Part shown: in pieces, positions 45,180-54,800 of the stretch
How the letters are laid out: every line of letters starts with the position of its first letter
How positions within the stretch are numbered: the first letter of the stretch is position 1
The notes under the pieces: model-generated
Databases searched by the model: none
Seen by the model: the letters and a program-made list of their open reading frames with translations, nothing else
What the model was told of the DNA's origin: nothing
Program-made: the position numbers and the translations under genes
DNA from: Thalassospira sp. MCCC 1A01148
GTDB lineage: Bacteria; Pseudomonadota; Alphaproteobacteria; Rhodospirillales; Thalassospiraceae
Assembly (NCBI RefSeq): GCF_001613795.1
Contig: NZ_LPVZ01000019.1
Coordinates: forward strand, 1 to 64,000
Direction of reading: 5' to 3'
Length of the DNA stretch: 64,000 bases

Positions 45180-46019
45180 CTAGGACGCAAGCCGCCTTGT
45201 TTGCCGGACCTGCCCGCGAATGACTTCCTGGGGATCGCCTTCACGCAGCAGATGCATGCTGATGCCATCTGAACCACCACCGAGTTCCGGCTTCAGGCGC
45301 TGTTTACCATCATAGTGCCCCCCATTCTGAGCACGATACGGGATCGGATCATCGACAAACAGACGCGCAAGGCGCCCCTTGAACGCGGTCTGGGCTTCTG
45401 TCCATCCGTCCTCATCCATGCGATCGGCGCTATAAACGGGAAATGGCGGCATGACATCCATACCGGGATAGAAAAGCGCGCCGTGCTGGATCGGCCACAA
45501 CACATCATCGATGCTGCCATTAACGCCACGGTCACTGTAATGCGGCAAATGCCCGCCAATCGGCACAATCAACATCGCGCGACGCCCGGCAAGGGTGCCC
45601 TCGCCATAGCGATCGCCCCAGTGTTTTTCGTTGTGTTCGCCAACTCCATACGCAAAGCCATAGGCAAACACCCGATCAAACCAGCCTTTCAGGATGGCGG
45701 GCATGCCAAACCACCACAGTGGAAAGCTGAACAAAACCGCATCCGCCCACAGAAGTTTGTCCTGCTCGGCTGCGATGTCTGGTGACTGGCTTCCACTGCG
45801 ATAGGCATTCTTTGACTCGGCGATATAAATCAGCCGTTCCGCGTCACTGCGGTCAGTAAAATCCTGCCCGTCTGCAAGGGGTTTCCACCCCATGGCATAC
45901 AGATCCGAAACCTTTACGGCATGGCCGTCAGCACGCAGTTTCTCAACGGCAACATCCTTTAATGCGCTGGTCAGGGATGCGGGTTCGGGATGGGCATGGA
46001 CAATCAAGACATTCGACAT
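45180..46019 (-). CDS. NAD(P)H:quinone oxidoreductase, MdaB/KefF family
   Basis: This 279-residue flavodoxin-fold enzyme starts MSNVLIVHAHPEPASL at 46019, with AAGGA upstream; a longer frame to 46094 would swallow the operator-like repeat. The motif FSFPLWWFGMPAILKGWFDRVFAYGFAYG is diagnostic of the NQO/MdaB/KefF group. It probably carries out two-electron quinone reduction. It is divergent from a LysR regulator that likely controls it. Confidence 0.9.
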   Translation of the reverse strand: MSNVLIVHAHPEPASLTSALKDVAVEKLRADGHAVKVSDLYAMGWKPLADGQDFTDRSDAERLIYIAESKNAYRSGSQSPDIAAEQDKLLWADAVLFSFPLWWFGMPAILKGWFDRVFAYGFAYGVGEHNEKHWGDRYGEGTLAGRRAMLIVPIGGHLPHYSDRGVNGSIDDVLWPIQHGALFYPGMDVMPPFPVYSADRMDEDGWTEAQTAFKGRLARLFVDDPIPYRAQNGGHYDGKQRLKPELGGGSDGISMHLLREGDPQEVIRGQVRQTRRLAS

Positions 46020-46040
46020 TGGGCCGTCCTTTCCAAAGGG

Positions 46041-46061
46041 GATCACGTTCGATGCGTGATC
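46041..46061. promoter_or_regulatory. Perfect inverted repeat in the LysR/reductase divergon
   Basis: GATCACG and CGTGATC flank 7 bases (TTCGATG), 22-42 bp upstream of the reductase start and 56 bp upstream of the LysR start. The spacing fits a LysR-type operator. Confidence 0.55.
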
Positions 46062-46116
46062 ATGGCCTGATGTTCTGCTATCTTTGAAATCCAATTATTT
46101 TTGATTTGGTATAAAT

Positions 46117-47031
46117 ATGACAGATATCAGAAAGCTTGACCTGAACCTGCTGGTGACACTCGACACGCTGCTGGCCGAACGCAATGTCACGCATGCGGCA
46201 AAGCGCCTGAACCTCAGCCAACCGGCGATTTCAACACGCCTGACGCGCCTGCGTGATTTGCTGGGCGATCCGCTTTTGTTGCCCGCACAGCGCGGCATGA
46301 TCCCGACCGAACGCGCACTTGAACTGCAAGAACCACTGCATCAAGCATTGGAAGGTGTGCGCCGGGTCGTTGCGGAAAACAGCCCGTTTGATCCATCAAC
46401 AATCACCGCCACCATCGCCATTGCCGCCAGTGACTATGTGCAATACGCGATCCTGATGCCGCTTCTTGATGTATTGCGGCGTGATGCGCCGGGGATCAAG
46501 GTCGCGTGGCGCACGATTGATACGTCCATGCTTGATACCCAGATGGCGCGCGGCGATGTCAGCCTGGCACTTTCAACCCCTCAAACCGCGCCAGAAACGC
46601 TTCGGATGCGTAAAATCTATCGCGAGGAATATGTCGCCATCGCCAGATGCGATCATCCGGCAATCGACCGTTCGCTTGATCTCGACAGCTTTTGTGCACT
46701 TGACCATGTGATTGTATCCCCCGAAGGCGGCGGCTTTGAGGGGCCAGCGGATGATGCCCTGGCGGCACTTGGTCGCAAACGCAATGTTGCCCTGTCTGCG
46801 CCGGGTTTTCTTGTCGTCCCCGAAATCGTCGCGCGCAGCGATATGATCGCCCTTGTGCCCAGCCGGGTTGCAAAGGGCCGCACTGGACAAATCCGGATGT
46901 TTGATCCCCCGATGCCTGTCACGGGTTTTGACATGGCCCTGATCTGGCATGACCGCACCACCACCCATCCCCTGCATCGCTGGCTCCGTGATCGAATCAC
47001 CGCATTGATTGCAAACGCGTCCGCCGATTAA
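46117..47031 (+). CDS. LysR family transcriptional regulator
   Basis: This 304-residue regulator has an N-terminal winged helix (LNLLVTLDTLLAERNVTHAAKRLNLSQPAISTRLTRLRDLLGDPLLL) and a periplasmic-binding-like effector domain. It is divergent from the quinone reductase, the standard arrangement for a LysR gene and its target. It begins ATG at 46117 with a weak ribosome site. The inducer is unknown; the neighbour suggests quinones or electrophiles. Confidence 0.93.
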   Translation: MTDIRKLDLNLLVTLDTLLAERNVTHAAKRLNLSQPAISTRLTRLRDLLGDPLLLPAQRGMIPTERALELQEPLHQALEGVRRVVAENSPFDPSTITATIAIAASDYVQYAILMPLLDVLRRDAPGIKVAWRTIDTSMLDTQMARGDVSLALSTPQTAPETLRMRKIYREEYVAIARCDHPAIDRSLDLDSFCALDHVIVSPEGGGFEGPADDALAALGRKRNVALSAPGFLVVPEIVARSDMIALVPSRVAKGRTGQIRMFDPPMPVTGFDMALIWHDRTTTHPLHRWLRDRITALIANASAD

Positions 47032-47048
47032 ACGGCATATCGCGCAAA

Positions 47049-47086
47049 TAAAAAAGGCCGACCCGCGACATTCACGCGGATCGGCC
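47049..47086 (-). terminator. Terminator of the quinone oxidoreductase gene
   Basis: Arms GGCCGACCCGCG and CGCGGATCGGCC pair at 11 of 12 positions around a 7-base loop and are followed on the minus strand by a T-run of at least six. It may also end the convergent LysR transcript. Confidence 0.8.
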
Positions 47087-47122
47087 CGGTATTCAGATGC
47101 CCGTCATCAACAGGCGCTGTGA

Positions 47123-48145
47123 TCAGTCGGCAATACCATCAAAGGTGATCTTGCCAATGGCCTTGCCACTTTCCAGCAACGCATGCGCTTTCTGCAGGCT
47201 TTCCGGTGACAACGCGCCAAAGCTTTCATTCGCGGTATTGATGATGGTTCCGTCATCCACCAACTGGGCCACCGTCGCCAGAAGCTTGTGCTGTTCAATC
47301 ATGTCCGCCGACTGGAACATCGAGCGGGTAAACATGAACTCGTAAGAGAAGCTGGCAGACTTGGCTTTCAAAAGGTCCACATTGTGGTTTTCCTTGGCCT
47401 CGGTGATCGTCACGATCCGGCCCTGCGGCGCGATAACAGTCGTCATCACATCAAAGTACTGATCGGTTTCCGATGTGCAGAGAATGTAATCGACATTGGC
47501 AACATCAATGGCTGCCAGTTCTTCATCCAGCGGATTGCGATGGTTGATCACCTGGTCTGCGCCAAGCTTCTCCACCCACGCCACAGTTTCCGGGCGGGAT
47601 GCGGTCGTGATGACTTTCAAACCGGCAAGCTTGGCCAACTGAATGGCGATGGAACCAACACCACCGGCCCCGCCAATGATCAGGATCGTTTTGTCCGCAT
47701 TGGAATCGACTGCGGTGCGATCAATCAAAAGACGATCAAACATCGCTTCCCACGCCGTAATCGTCGTCAGCGGCAGCGCTGCAGCAGCGGCAAAATCAAG
47801 TGACTTTGGCTTGGGCGCGACAATACGTTCATCAACAACTTGCAGCTGGGCATTGGAACCTGACCGGGTCACATCCCCGGCATACCAGACCTCGTCGCCC
47901 GGACGGAAAAGGGTGACGTCCTCGCCAACAGCCTCGACCACACCGGCCGCATCCCAGCCAAGCACCTTGAAGGCACCGTCATCCTGCTTGCCCTTGCGGA
48001 CTTTGAAATCGACCGGATTGACCGCAACACCCTTTACCCGAACAAGGATATCGCGCCCTTCAGCAACAGGGGCATCGGTTTCGATCTGGGTGAACAGCCC
48101 GTCGGTTTCGACCGGGGCGGATTTATAAATACCAATGGCTTTCAT
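47123..48145 (-). CDS. Zeta-crystallin-like zinc-independent alcohol dehydrogenase / quinone oxidoreductase
   Basis: This 340-residue medium-chain dehydrogenase/reductase has the GroES-like N-terminus (VKGVAVNPVDFKVRKG, LGWDAAGVVEAVG, GDEVWYAG), a Rossmann motif GGAGGVGSIAIQLAKL, and ends KITFDGIAD. It lacks the structural zinc Cys cluster. It fits the TIGR02817/QorA-like group. Divergence from an HxlR regulator matches known QorR-QorA pairs, where the oxidoreductase detoxifies quinones. Confidence 0.9.
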   Translation of the reverse strand: MKAIGIYKSAPVETDGLFTQIETDAPVAEGRDILVRVKGVAVNPVDFKVRKGKQDDGAFKVLGWDAAGVVEAVGEDVTLFRPGDEVWYAGDVTRSGSNAQLQVVDERIVAPKPKSLDFAAAAALPLTTITAWEAMFDRLLIDRTAVDSNADKTILIIGGAGGVGSIAIQLAKLAGLKVITTASRPETVAWVEKLGADQVINHRNPLDEELAAIDVANVDYILCTSETDQYFDVMTTVIAPQGRIVTITEAKENHNVDLLKAKSASFSYEFMFTRSMFQSADMIEQHKLLATVAQLVDDGTIINTANESFGALSPESLQKAHALLESGKAIGKITFDGIAD

Positions 48146-48238
48146 CTTTGGCCTTCCCTTTCGTCAAAGGTTTGATTTGTGAATGGCCAAGTTTTAACGC
48201 ATAATCACCACCATTATAAGTACGCACAATTTTTGCAT

Positions 48239-48260
48239 ATAGTGTCAATTTGTATACTAT
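48239..48260. promoter_or_regulatory. Near-palindrome in the HxlR/oxidoreductase divergon
   Basis: ATAGTGT and ATACTAT (6 of 7 complementary) flank 8 bases between the divergent genes. A perfect TATAAT -10 is present on the minus strand at 48213-48218, facing the oxidoreductase; its -35 is not clear. Confidence 0.45.
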
Positions 48261-48323
48261 TGTGGATTTCCAACGCTTGCAGAAGCACTACCTGCGCCGA
48301 TCCTTGGTGACATGGAGGTTGAA

Positions 48324-48692
48324 ATGACGATCTGCCCACCCAACAGAAGCCCCGGCTGCCCGGTTGAAGGTGCGCTTGACCTGATTGGCGGCAAGTGGAA
48401 AGGCGTTGTAATGTTCCATCTGCTAGATGGCAAAAAACGCTTTAACGAACTGCGCCGCTTGATGCCCGGTGTGACCCAGCGCATGCTGACCCGCCAGCTC
48501 CGCGAACTTGAGGCCGACGGTCTTGTGCATCGTGAAGTTTACGCCGAAGTCCCGCCGCGCGTTGAATACAGTCTGACCCAAAAGGGTGAAACACTGCGTG
48601 GCATTATTCTGGCCTTGAAGGATTGGGGCGAAACACACGTGCCTTATTATGCCATGTCAAAACACCCGATGCCCGACAGTGAACCCGCATGA
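48324..48692 (+). CDS. HxlR family transcriptional regulator (QorR/YodB-like)
   Basis: This 122-residue winged-helix regulator has CPVEGALDLIGGKWKGVVMFHLLDGKKRFNELRRLMPGVTQRMLTRQLRELEADG, typical of HxlR proteins. A Cys lies in the N-terminal GCPVE motif, at the position used for redox or quinone sensing in QorR, YodB and HypR; a second Cys lies eight residues earlier. The start at 48324 has a perfect TGGAGG upstream, better than the ATG at 48312. It probably represses the divergent oxidoreductase. Confidence 0.92.
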   Translation: MTICPPNRSPGCPVEGALDLIGGKWKGVVMFHLLDGKKRFNELRRLMPGVTQRMLTRQLRELEADGLVHREVYAEVPPRVEYSLTQKGETLRGIILALKDWGETHVPYYAMSKHPMPDSEPA

Positions 48693-48926
48693 ACACGCTG
48701 TGAATGAACACGTCCCGCCTTGATCCCCGGGGCTTTTGGCCCGGTGTGATCTGGTTACTGGACGGCACAGGCGTCAATGTGCAAACTGTTGTTATTAAAC
48801 ATGGCATGCGACGCTGGTTATTTTACATAAACGGAAAATATGGGCTGCGTATCGCTCGACCCTTGACGTAGCGGGTCGATATACTATGTTCCGCCCCATT
48901 GTTTCCCAGTCGGATATGATGCACTG

Positions 48927-49883
48927 ATGCATAACTTCCTCGATTTTGAAAAACCGATCGCCGAACTTGAAGGCAAGATCGAAGAGCTCCGTCACCTGAC
49001 GGGCAATGACGAAGTCAACATCGCAGACGAGGTTTCCCGCCTGCAGGAAAAGCTGACAAAGCTTTTGCAGGGCACCTATGGCAAGCTGACCCCCTGGCAG
49101 AAAACCCAGGTGGCGCGCCATCCGGATCGTCCGCATTTCACCGACTATATCGCCAACCTGTTTGACGATTTCACCCCGCTTGCCGGCGACCGCCAGTTTG
49201 GCGAAGACGCCGCAATCATCGGTGGTTTTGGTCGTTTGCAGGGCCGCACGGTGATGGTCATTGGTCATGAAAAAGGCCGCGATACCGAAACCCGCGTAAA
49301 ACACAATTTCGGCTCCGCCCGCCCGGAAGGCTATCGCAAGGCGATCCGCCTGATGCGCATGGCCGAACGTTTCAATATTCCGGTTGTGACGCTTGTTGAC
49401 ACCGCCGGTGCCTTCCCGGGTGCCGACGCAGAGGCACGTGGCCAGTCCGAAGCCATCGCGCGGTCGATCGAAGCCTGCCTTGATATCAAGGTGCCGCTGG
49501 TATCCGTGATCATCGGTGAAGGCGGATCGGGCGGTGCGATTGCACTTGCCGTTGCCAACAACGTTCTGATGCTCGAAAACTCGATCTATTCGGTGATTTC
49601 GCCAGAAGGCTGCGCATCAATCCTTTGGCGTTCCGGCGACGAAGCCAAAACTGCGGCCGAGGCGCTCCGTCTTACCGCACAGGATCTTTTGCAGCTTGGC
49701 GTCATTGACGAAATCGTGCCAGAGCCACTTGGCGGCGCACAGCGCGATGCCAAGGAAGCCTGCAAACGGGTTGGCAATGCGATCATCAAGGCGCTTGAAG
49801 GCATGGATGACGTCGAAGGTGGCGTACTCAAGGCGCGCCGTCGCGACAAGTTCCTTGAAATGGGCCGCAAGGGCCTGAACTGA
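48927..49883 (+). CDS. accA: Acetyl-CoA carboxylase carboxyltransferase subunit alpha
   Basis: This 318-residue AccA begins [18 protein letters not shown] and contains [54 protein letters not shown], and [13 protein letters not shown]. It is the alpha subunit of the carboxyltransferase that makes malonyl-CoA for fatty-acid synthesis. It stands alone, apart from accD, as is common in alphaproteobacteria. Confidence 0.97.
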   Translation: MHNFLDFEKPIAELEGKIEELRHLTGNDEVNIADEVSRLQEKLTKLLQGTYGKLTPWQKTQVARHPDRPHFTDYIANLFDDFTPLAGDRQFGEDAAIIGGFGRLQGRTVMVIGHEKGRDTETRVKHNFGSARPEGYRKAIRLMRMAERFNIPVVTLVDTAGAFPGADAEARGQSEAIARSIEACLDIKVPLVSVIIGEGGSGGAIALAVANNVLMLENSIYSVISPEGCASILWRSGDEAKTAAEALRLTAQDLLQLGVIDEIVPEPLGGAQRDAKEACKRVGNAIIKALEGMDDVEGGVLKARRRDKFLEMGRKGLN

Positions 49884-49892
49884 TTTTCCATT

Positions 49893-49935
49893 CAGGGCGC
49901 AGATGATTGTCAATGAATCTGCGCCCTGTTGTTAT
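49893..49935 (+). terminator. Terminator of accA
   Basis: 12-bp stem CAGGGCGCAGAT/ATCTGCGCCCTG with a 12-base loop is followed by TTGTTATTTT. Confidence 0.85.
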
Positions 49936-50009
49936 TTTCCGGCGCAGTCTTTCCGTCGGCTATATCCGGCACAATGAAGCGCCCTTTTCCGACCTTGTCG
50001 GGAGGCACC

Positions 50010-50846
50010 ATGAACTTTCTTCGCCGGATTGTTGAATCCAGTCGCTTTCAAAATTTCATCACCGCCGTCATCGCGATCAATGCCGTCATACTCGGGCTTG
50101 AAACATCCCCGACTGTGATGAACGCGATGGGCTCGACCTTGCACGTCCTTGACCAACTGGCGGTCGCGATCTTCGTGATCGAGCTCCTGATGAAACTTGC
50201 CGTCTATCGGCTGGCATTTTTCAAACGCGCTTGGAACATCTTTGATTTCACGATTGTTGCCATCACCCTGATGCCTGCGGGCCAGGGGGTATCGGTCCTG
50301 CGCGCGCTGCGTATCCTGCGTGCCTTCCGCCTGATTTCCACCGTCCCCTCGATGCGCAAGGTGGTCGAGGCATTGATGCGTGCCATCCCCGGCATGATTT
50401 CGGTTCTGACATTGCTGTCACTGGTATTTTACGTCTCGGCGGTGATGGCGACCAAATTGTTCGGCGAAGGCTTCCCAGACTGGTTTGGCACAATTGGCGA
50501 ATCACTTTATTCGCTGTTCCAGATCATGACGCTGGAAAGCTGGTCAATGGGCATTGTCCGGCCGGTGATGGAGTCTTATCCGCTGGCGTGGCTTTTCTTC
50601 GTGCCGTTTATCCTGATAACGACCTTTGCGGTACTGAACCTGTTTATCGCAATTGTGGTTGATGCGATGTCGACGCATGTCGATGTCGAGGAAACCCAGA
50701 CACGCGATGTAATCCAGCTGGATCATCAGGAAATTATGACCGAACTCCGCGCTCTTCGCGCAGAAATGAGCAAACTGACCAGCGCCGAGAATCGCGAAAT
50801 TCAAAATGCTTCGTCAGACGAAAAACAGTCGTCCGAGACGCCCTGA
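50010..50846 (+). CDS. Bacterial voltage-gated sodium channel (NaChBac/NavAb family)
   Basis: The 278-residue single-repeat channel has S1-S4 (S4 reads SVLRALRILRAFRLISTVPSMRK, with Arg every third residue), a pore S5-S6 and the selectivity filter TLESWSM, identical to that in NavAb and NavMs. This filter with its Glu ring specifies sodium. A charged C-terminal helix (~230-270) should form the tetrameric coiled coil. The start is placed at 50010, with GGGAGG upstream, discarding a 27-residue extension. No flagellar or pH-homeostasis neighbour explains its role. Confidence 0.95.
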   Translation: MNFLRRIVESSRFQNFITAVIAINAVILGLETSPTVMNAMGSTLHVLDQLAVAIFVIELLMKLAVYRLAFFKRAWNIFDFTIVAITLMPAGQGVSVLRALRILRAFRLISTVPSMRKVVEALMRAIPGMISVLTLLSLVFYVSAVMATKLFGEGFPDWFGTIGESLYSLFQIMTLESWSMGIVRPVMESYPLAWLFFVPFILITTFAVLNLFIAIVVDAMSTHVDVEETQTRDVIQLDHQEIMTELRALRAEMSKLTSAENREIQNASSDEKQSSETP

Positions 50847-50960
50847 ATACACGGTCATGACGGGCCATCCGGTAAAAATCGGAACTTTCCTTGCAAAAGG
50901 GGGTGGTTAAACGCCCCGAACCTCGTCTAATCTTTCGACAAAATATCGGGAGATCGGGGA

Positions 50961-51740
50961 ATGAAACTTACGTTTGCGGGGACAGGCTCGGCCTTTTGTA
51001 TGGCTGCCGACAATTTTCAGAGCAACATGGTTCTGGAAACGACCCCGTCTGGCGAAGACCGGCCGCAGCGCCTGCTGATTGACTGTGGTTCAGATGCACG
51101 CCATTCGCTGCGCAATCTTGGTTTCATGCCAAACGACTTTGATGGCGTCTATATCAGCCATCTGCATTCCGATCATATCGGGGGTCTGGAATGGATGGCC
51201 CTTGCCAATTACTTCGTCTTTGATGGTCACCGAACACAACTGTTTGCAGCCAGGGAATTGCTTGATCCGCTTTGGGAACATTCGCTGCGCGGCGGGCTGG
51301 AAACCAGCGACCATGGCAACAGCAAACTGTCCTCCTATTTCGATGTCGTTCCTTTGACACCCAAAGACGGCTTTGACTGGCAAGGCATGCATTTTGATGT
51401 CATTCCCACCCCGCATGTCGTAACACCCGAAAACACGATGTATTCCTTTGCCCTGTTCGGAACAGGGACAGAAAAGTCTTTCTTCCTGACGACAGATGCG
51501 ATTTTCAATCCCAAGGATCATATGGCGTTTTACAAAAAGGCCGATATCATCTTTCAGGATTGTGAATTGGGCCCCCGCCATTCGGGTGTACATGCCCATT
51601 ACGACGAGCTGATAACCCTGCCCGATGACGTGAAGGCAAAGATGTGGCTGTATCACTATCAGGCGTATGACAAGCCTGACGCGGTGGCAGATGGTTTTTG
51701 CGGATTCATTGACCCGGAACAAAGTTTTGATCTTGGTTGA
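50961..51740 (+). CDS. MBL-fold metal-dependent hydrolase
   Basis: This 259-residue metallo-beta-lactamase-fold protein has the HxHxDH motif in SHLHSDHIGGLEWM, preceded by LLIDCGSDARHSL. Further ligands are in TPHVVTPENT, TDAIF and HYQAYD. It resembles RNase Z-like/PhnP-like hydrolases, but lacks features allowing a substrate call. It is upstream of the split ABC/cNMP gene in the same direction; the 100-bp gap makes an operon uncertain. Confidence 0.82.
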   Translation: MKLTFAGTGSAFCMAADNFQSNMVLETTPSGEDRPQRLLIDCGSDARHSLRNLGFMPNDFDGVYISHLHSDHIGGLEWMALANYFVFDGHRTQLFAARELLDPLWEHSLRGGLETSDHGNSKLSSYFDVVPLTPKDGFDWQGMHFDVIPTPHVVTPENTMYSFALFGTGTEKSFFLTTDAIFNPKDHMAFYKKADIIFQDCELGPRHSGVHAHYDELITLPDDVKAKMWLYHYQAYDKPDAVADGFCGFIDPEQSFDLG

Positions 51741-51849
51741 TCTGACATCTGGCGCATAATCTGCACACGATGGGGTCCTGCCCCTGCCCAAACAATAAAT
51801 CGAGCAAACGGAACAAAAATGTTCCAGATTCACAAAACGGGACGTGCGA

Positions 51850-54800
51850 ATGCCAAAATCGGTTTTTGCCTATATATGGCGTCATAGCCGCCTCCAGCAG
51901 ATCATTCTGACAGTGATCACGCTGGCCTCTTTCCCGTTCCTGTATTACTCGCTCGATCTGCCCAAACAGATTGTCAACGAAGCCATCGGTGGTGCCGGTG
52001 CGCCTTATGACCTTATGGGCGTTGACCTGACCCAGATCGAATACCTGTTCGCCCTTTCAGGGGTTTTTCTGGCCCTTGTCTTCGTCAATGGCGGGTTCAA
52101 GTATTTCATCAACGTCTATCGCGGGGTAATGGCCGAACGGCTGTTGCGGCGCCTGCGCTATCTGTTGTTTGATCGTGTCTTGCGGTTTCCGGTACCGCAT
52201 TTCCGCAAAACCAGTCAGGGCGAAATTGTTTCCATGATCACCGCCGAAGCCGAACCGCTTGGCGGTTTCTTCGGCGAGGCGATTTCTCTGCCGCTTTATC
52301 AGGGCGGCATCCTGATCACGATTTCTGCCTTTATCTTTATTCAGGACCCGTTAATGGGGTTGGCGGCAGTCGCGTTCTATCCGCTGCAGGGCTACCTGAT
52401 CCCGAAACTGCAAAAACGCGTCAATCTGCTGGGTAAACAGCGCGTGCAGAACGTGCGCCGCATGTCCGAACATATCGGCGAGACCGTTGGCGGCGCGACC
52501 GATATCCGCGCCAACGAAACACAGGGTTTTGAACTGACCCATTTCACCCAGCGTCTGGGTCGAATTTTCGAAATCCGCAAGGAAATCTATTACCGAAAGT
52601 TCTTCATCAAGTTCCTCAACAACTTCATCGCCCAGATCACGCCGTTCTTCTTCTACTCCATCGGCGGCTATCTGGTGATTACCGGTGATCTGAGCTTCGG
52701 TGCACTGGTCGCAGCTCTTGCCGCCTACAAGGACATGTCTGCGCCGTGGAAGGAACTTCTGGCTTACTATCAGCGCCTTGCCGACGCACGGATCAAATAC
52801 GAACAGCTTCACGAACAGTTCGAACTCAACGATTTGGGTCCCGAACATCAGCTTGACGCCCAAACATCCGAACCGCTTGGCGGCCCGCTGGATGTCAGCG
52901 CGCTGTCCTGGACCGATGATGACGGAACGCGGGTGGTTGAAAATGTGTCCTTTAACATGCCGCTTCCCGGCAAGGCGCTTTTGATCGGCTCGTCAGACAG
53001 CGGCAAATCGCAACTCGCAAGACTTCTGGCGCGTATCCTTGATCCCAGCGGCGGACGCATCCAGTTTGCCGATGTCGATGCCACAAAACTACCTGCGGCA
53101 ATCGTTGGACAACGGCTGGCCTATGTCGGGGCGGATGCCTATCTGTTTAATGGCACCATTTCAGACAACCTTTTCTATGGCCTGAAACACCGTCCGGTCC
53201 TGCTGCAACAGGATAACGACAACCCTGCCCCAAAAGATGCCAAAAAGGAAAATGCCGTCGCCACGACCAACGCGACGCCTGATGCGAAAAAATCCTTCCC
53301 CGATCCCAAGTTTGTTGATGTGATCGAACTTTCCGATCCCGCCGAACTGCCGTGGAAACTGACCCGCGAGATGTATGACGAGATCAAGATGTCGGGCAAC
53401 ATCCCCTATGATCCGTCCGCCGAGTGGATTGATTATGTTGGGCCGGGCTTTGCATCGCGTGACGAACTGCAAAAGGAACTGATGCGCCTGCTGGAGGTTG
53501 TCGGTCTTGATCGTGACATCTACCGCATCGGTCTTTCCCGCCGGATCACCCCGGAAGAACGCCCGCAACTGGTCGAATCGGTTCTGGCAGTTCGGCCAAG
53601 GCTCAAGGAAATTTTGGCCGAACGGCAATTGTCCGACCTTGTAGAACCCTATGACTTTGAAAAGTACAATGACAACGCGCCCGTTGGCGTGAACATCATG
53701 TTCGGGACGCCATCGCGCACCGAGTTCAAGCGCTTTGACTTCCTGTCGCATCCCTATATCCAGAGAAGCCTTCGCGAAAACGGCCTTTACGACAAAATGG
53801 TCAAGATGGGGCGTGAAACCCTTGATCTGATGATCGAACTGTTTACCGGCCTGCCACCCGGCCATGAGTTCTTTGACCGTTACAGCTTTGTCTCGGCCGA
53901 TGAAATTCCCGAAGTCAAAAACATCCTGCGCCGGACCGATGGCGTGGCTGTTGATGACATGCGCAAGGAAGACCAACTGCATCTTCTTGATGTCGCCATG
54001 CATCTGACACCGGCCCGCCACCGCCTGCGCGTGATCGATGATGGTTTCCGTGAGCTTGTCCTGCAGGCCCGGCCCAAAGTCCGCGCCAACCTGCCTGACG
54101 AACTGGCTGGCTATATCGACTTCTTCGAGGCGGATGGCTATGCATCAGCCGCACCGATCCTGGATAACTTGCTGTTTGGTCGCTTCGCCTATGGCCGTGC
54201 AAATTCCGAAGAACGTGTTGGCGAAGTCCTGTTTGAAATCGCCCACGAAGGCGGCCTTTACGAAGGATTGGTGTCACTTGGCCTTGAAAGTCAGGTCGGG
54301 GTTGGTGGCAGCCGCATGTCCCAGACATTGCGTCAGAAAATCGCCCTTGTCCGGGCATTGATCAAGAACCCGGATCTTCTGGTGGTCGACGAAGGCCTTT
54401 CTGCCCTGGATCGCGAAACCCGCGAAAGCATCATCAACTACCTTACCGGCGAAACCGACCATACCAGTCTGATCTGGGTTGATGATGACGATCATGCCGG
54501 TGAAAAGTTCGACACACTGCTGCACATGTCGAACGGCAAACTGGTCAAACGCCGGAACATTGCGGACGCCACTGAAACAACCACCGAAGACGCCGAAGAC
54601 GATGCCGCAGCACTGGCAAGTGGCGACATCGATCAGGAAGTCAGGTTGCTGCGCACCATACCGCTGTTTGCCGGTCTCGATCCCAGCGTCGTCAAGCTGC
54701 TGGCCTTTACCAGTCCGCGCCTGACCTTCAAACATGGCGAGGTTCTCGTCAAACAGGGGGATCCGGGCGATGCAGCCTTTATCGTCATTTCCGGGCGTGG

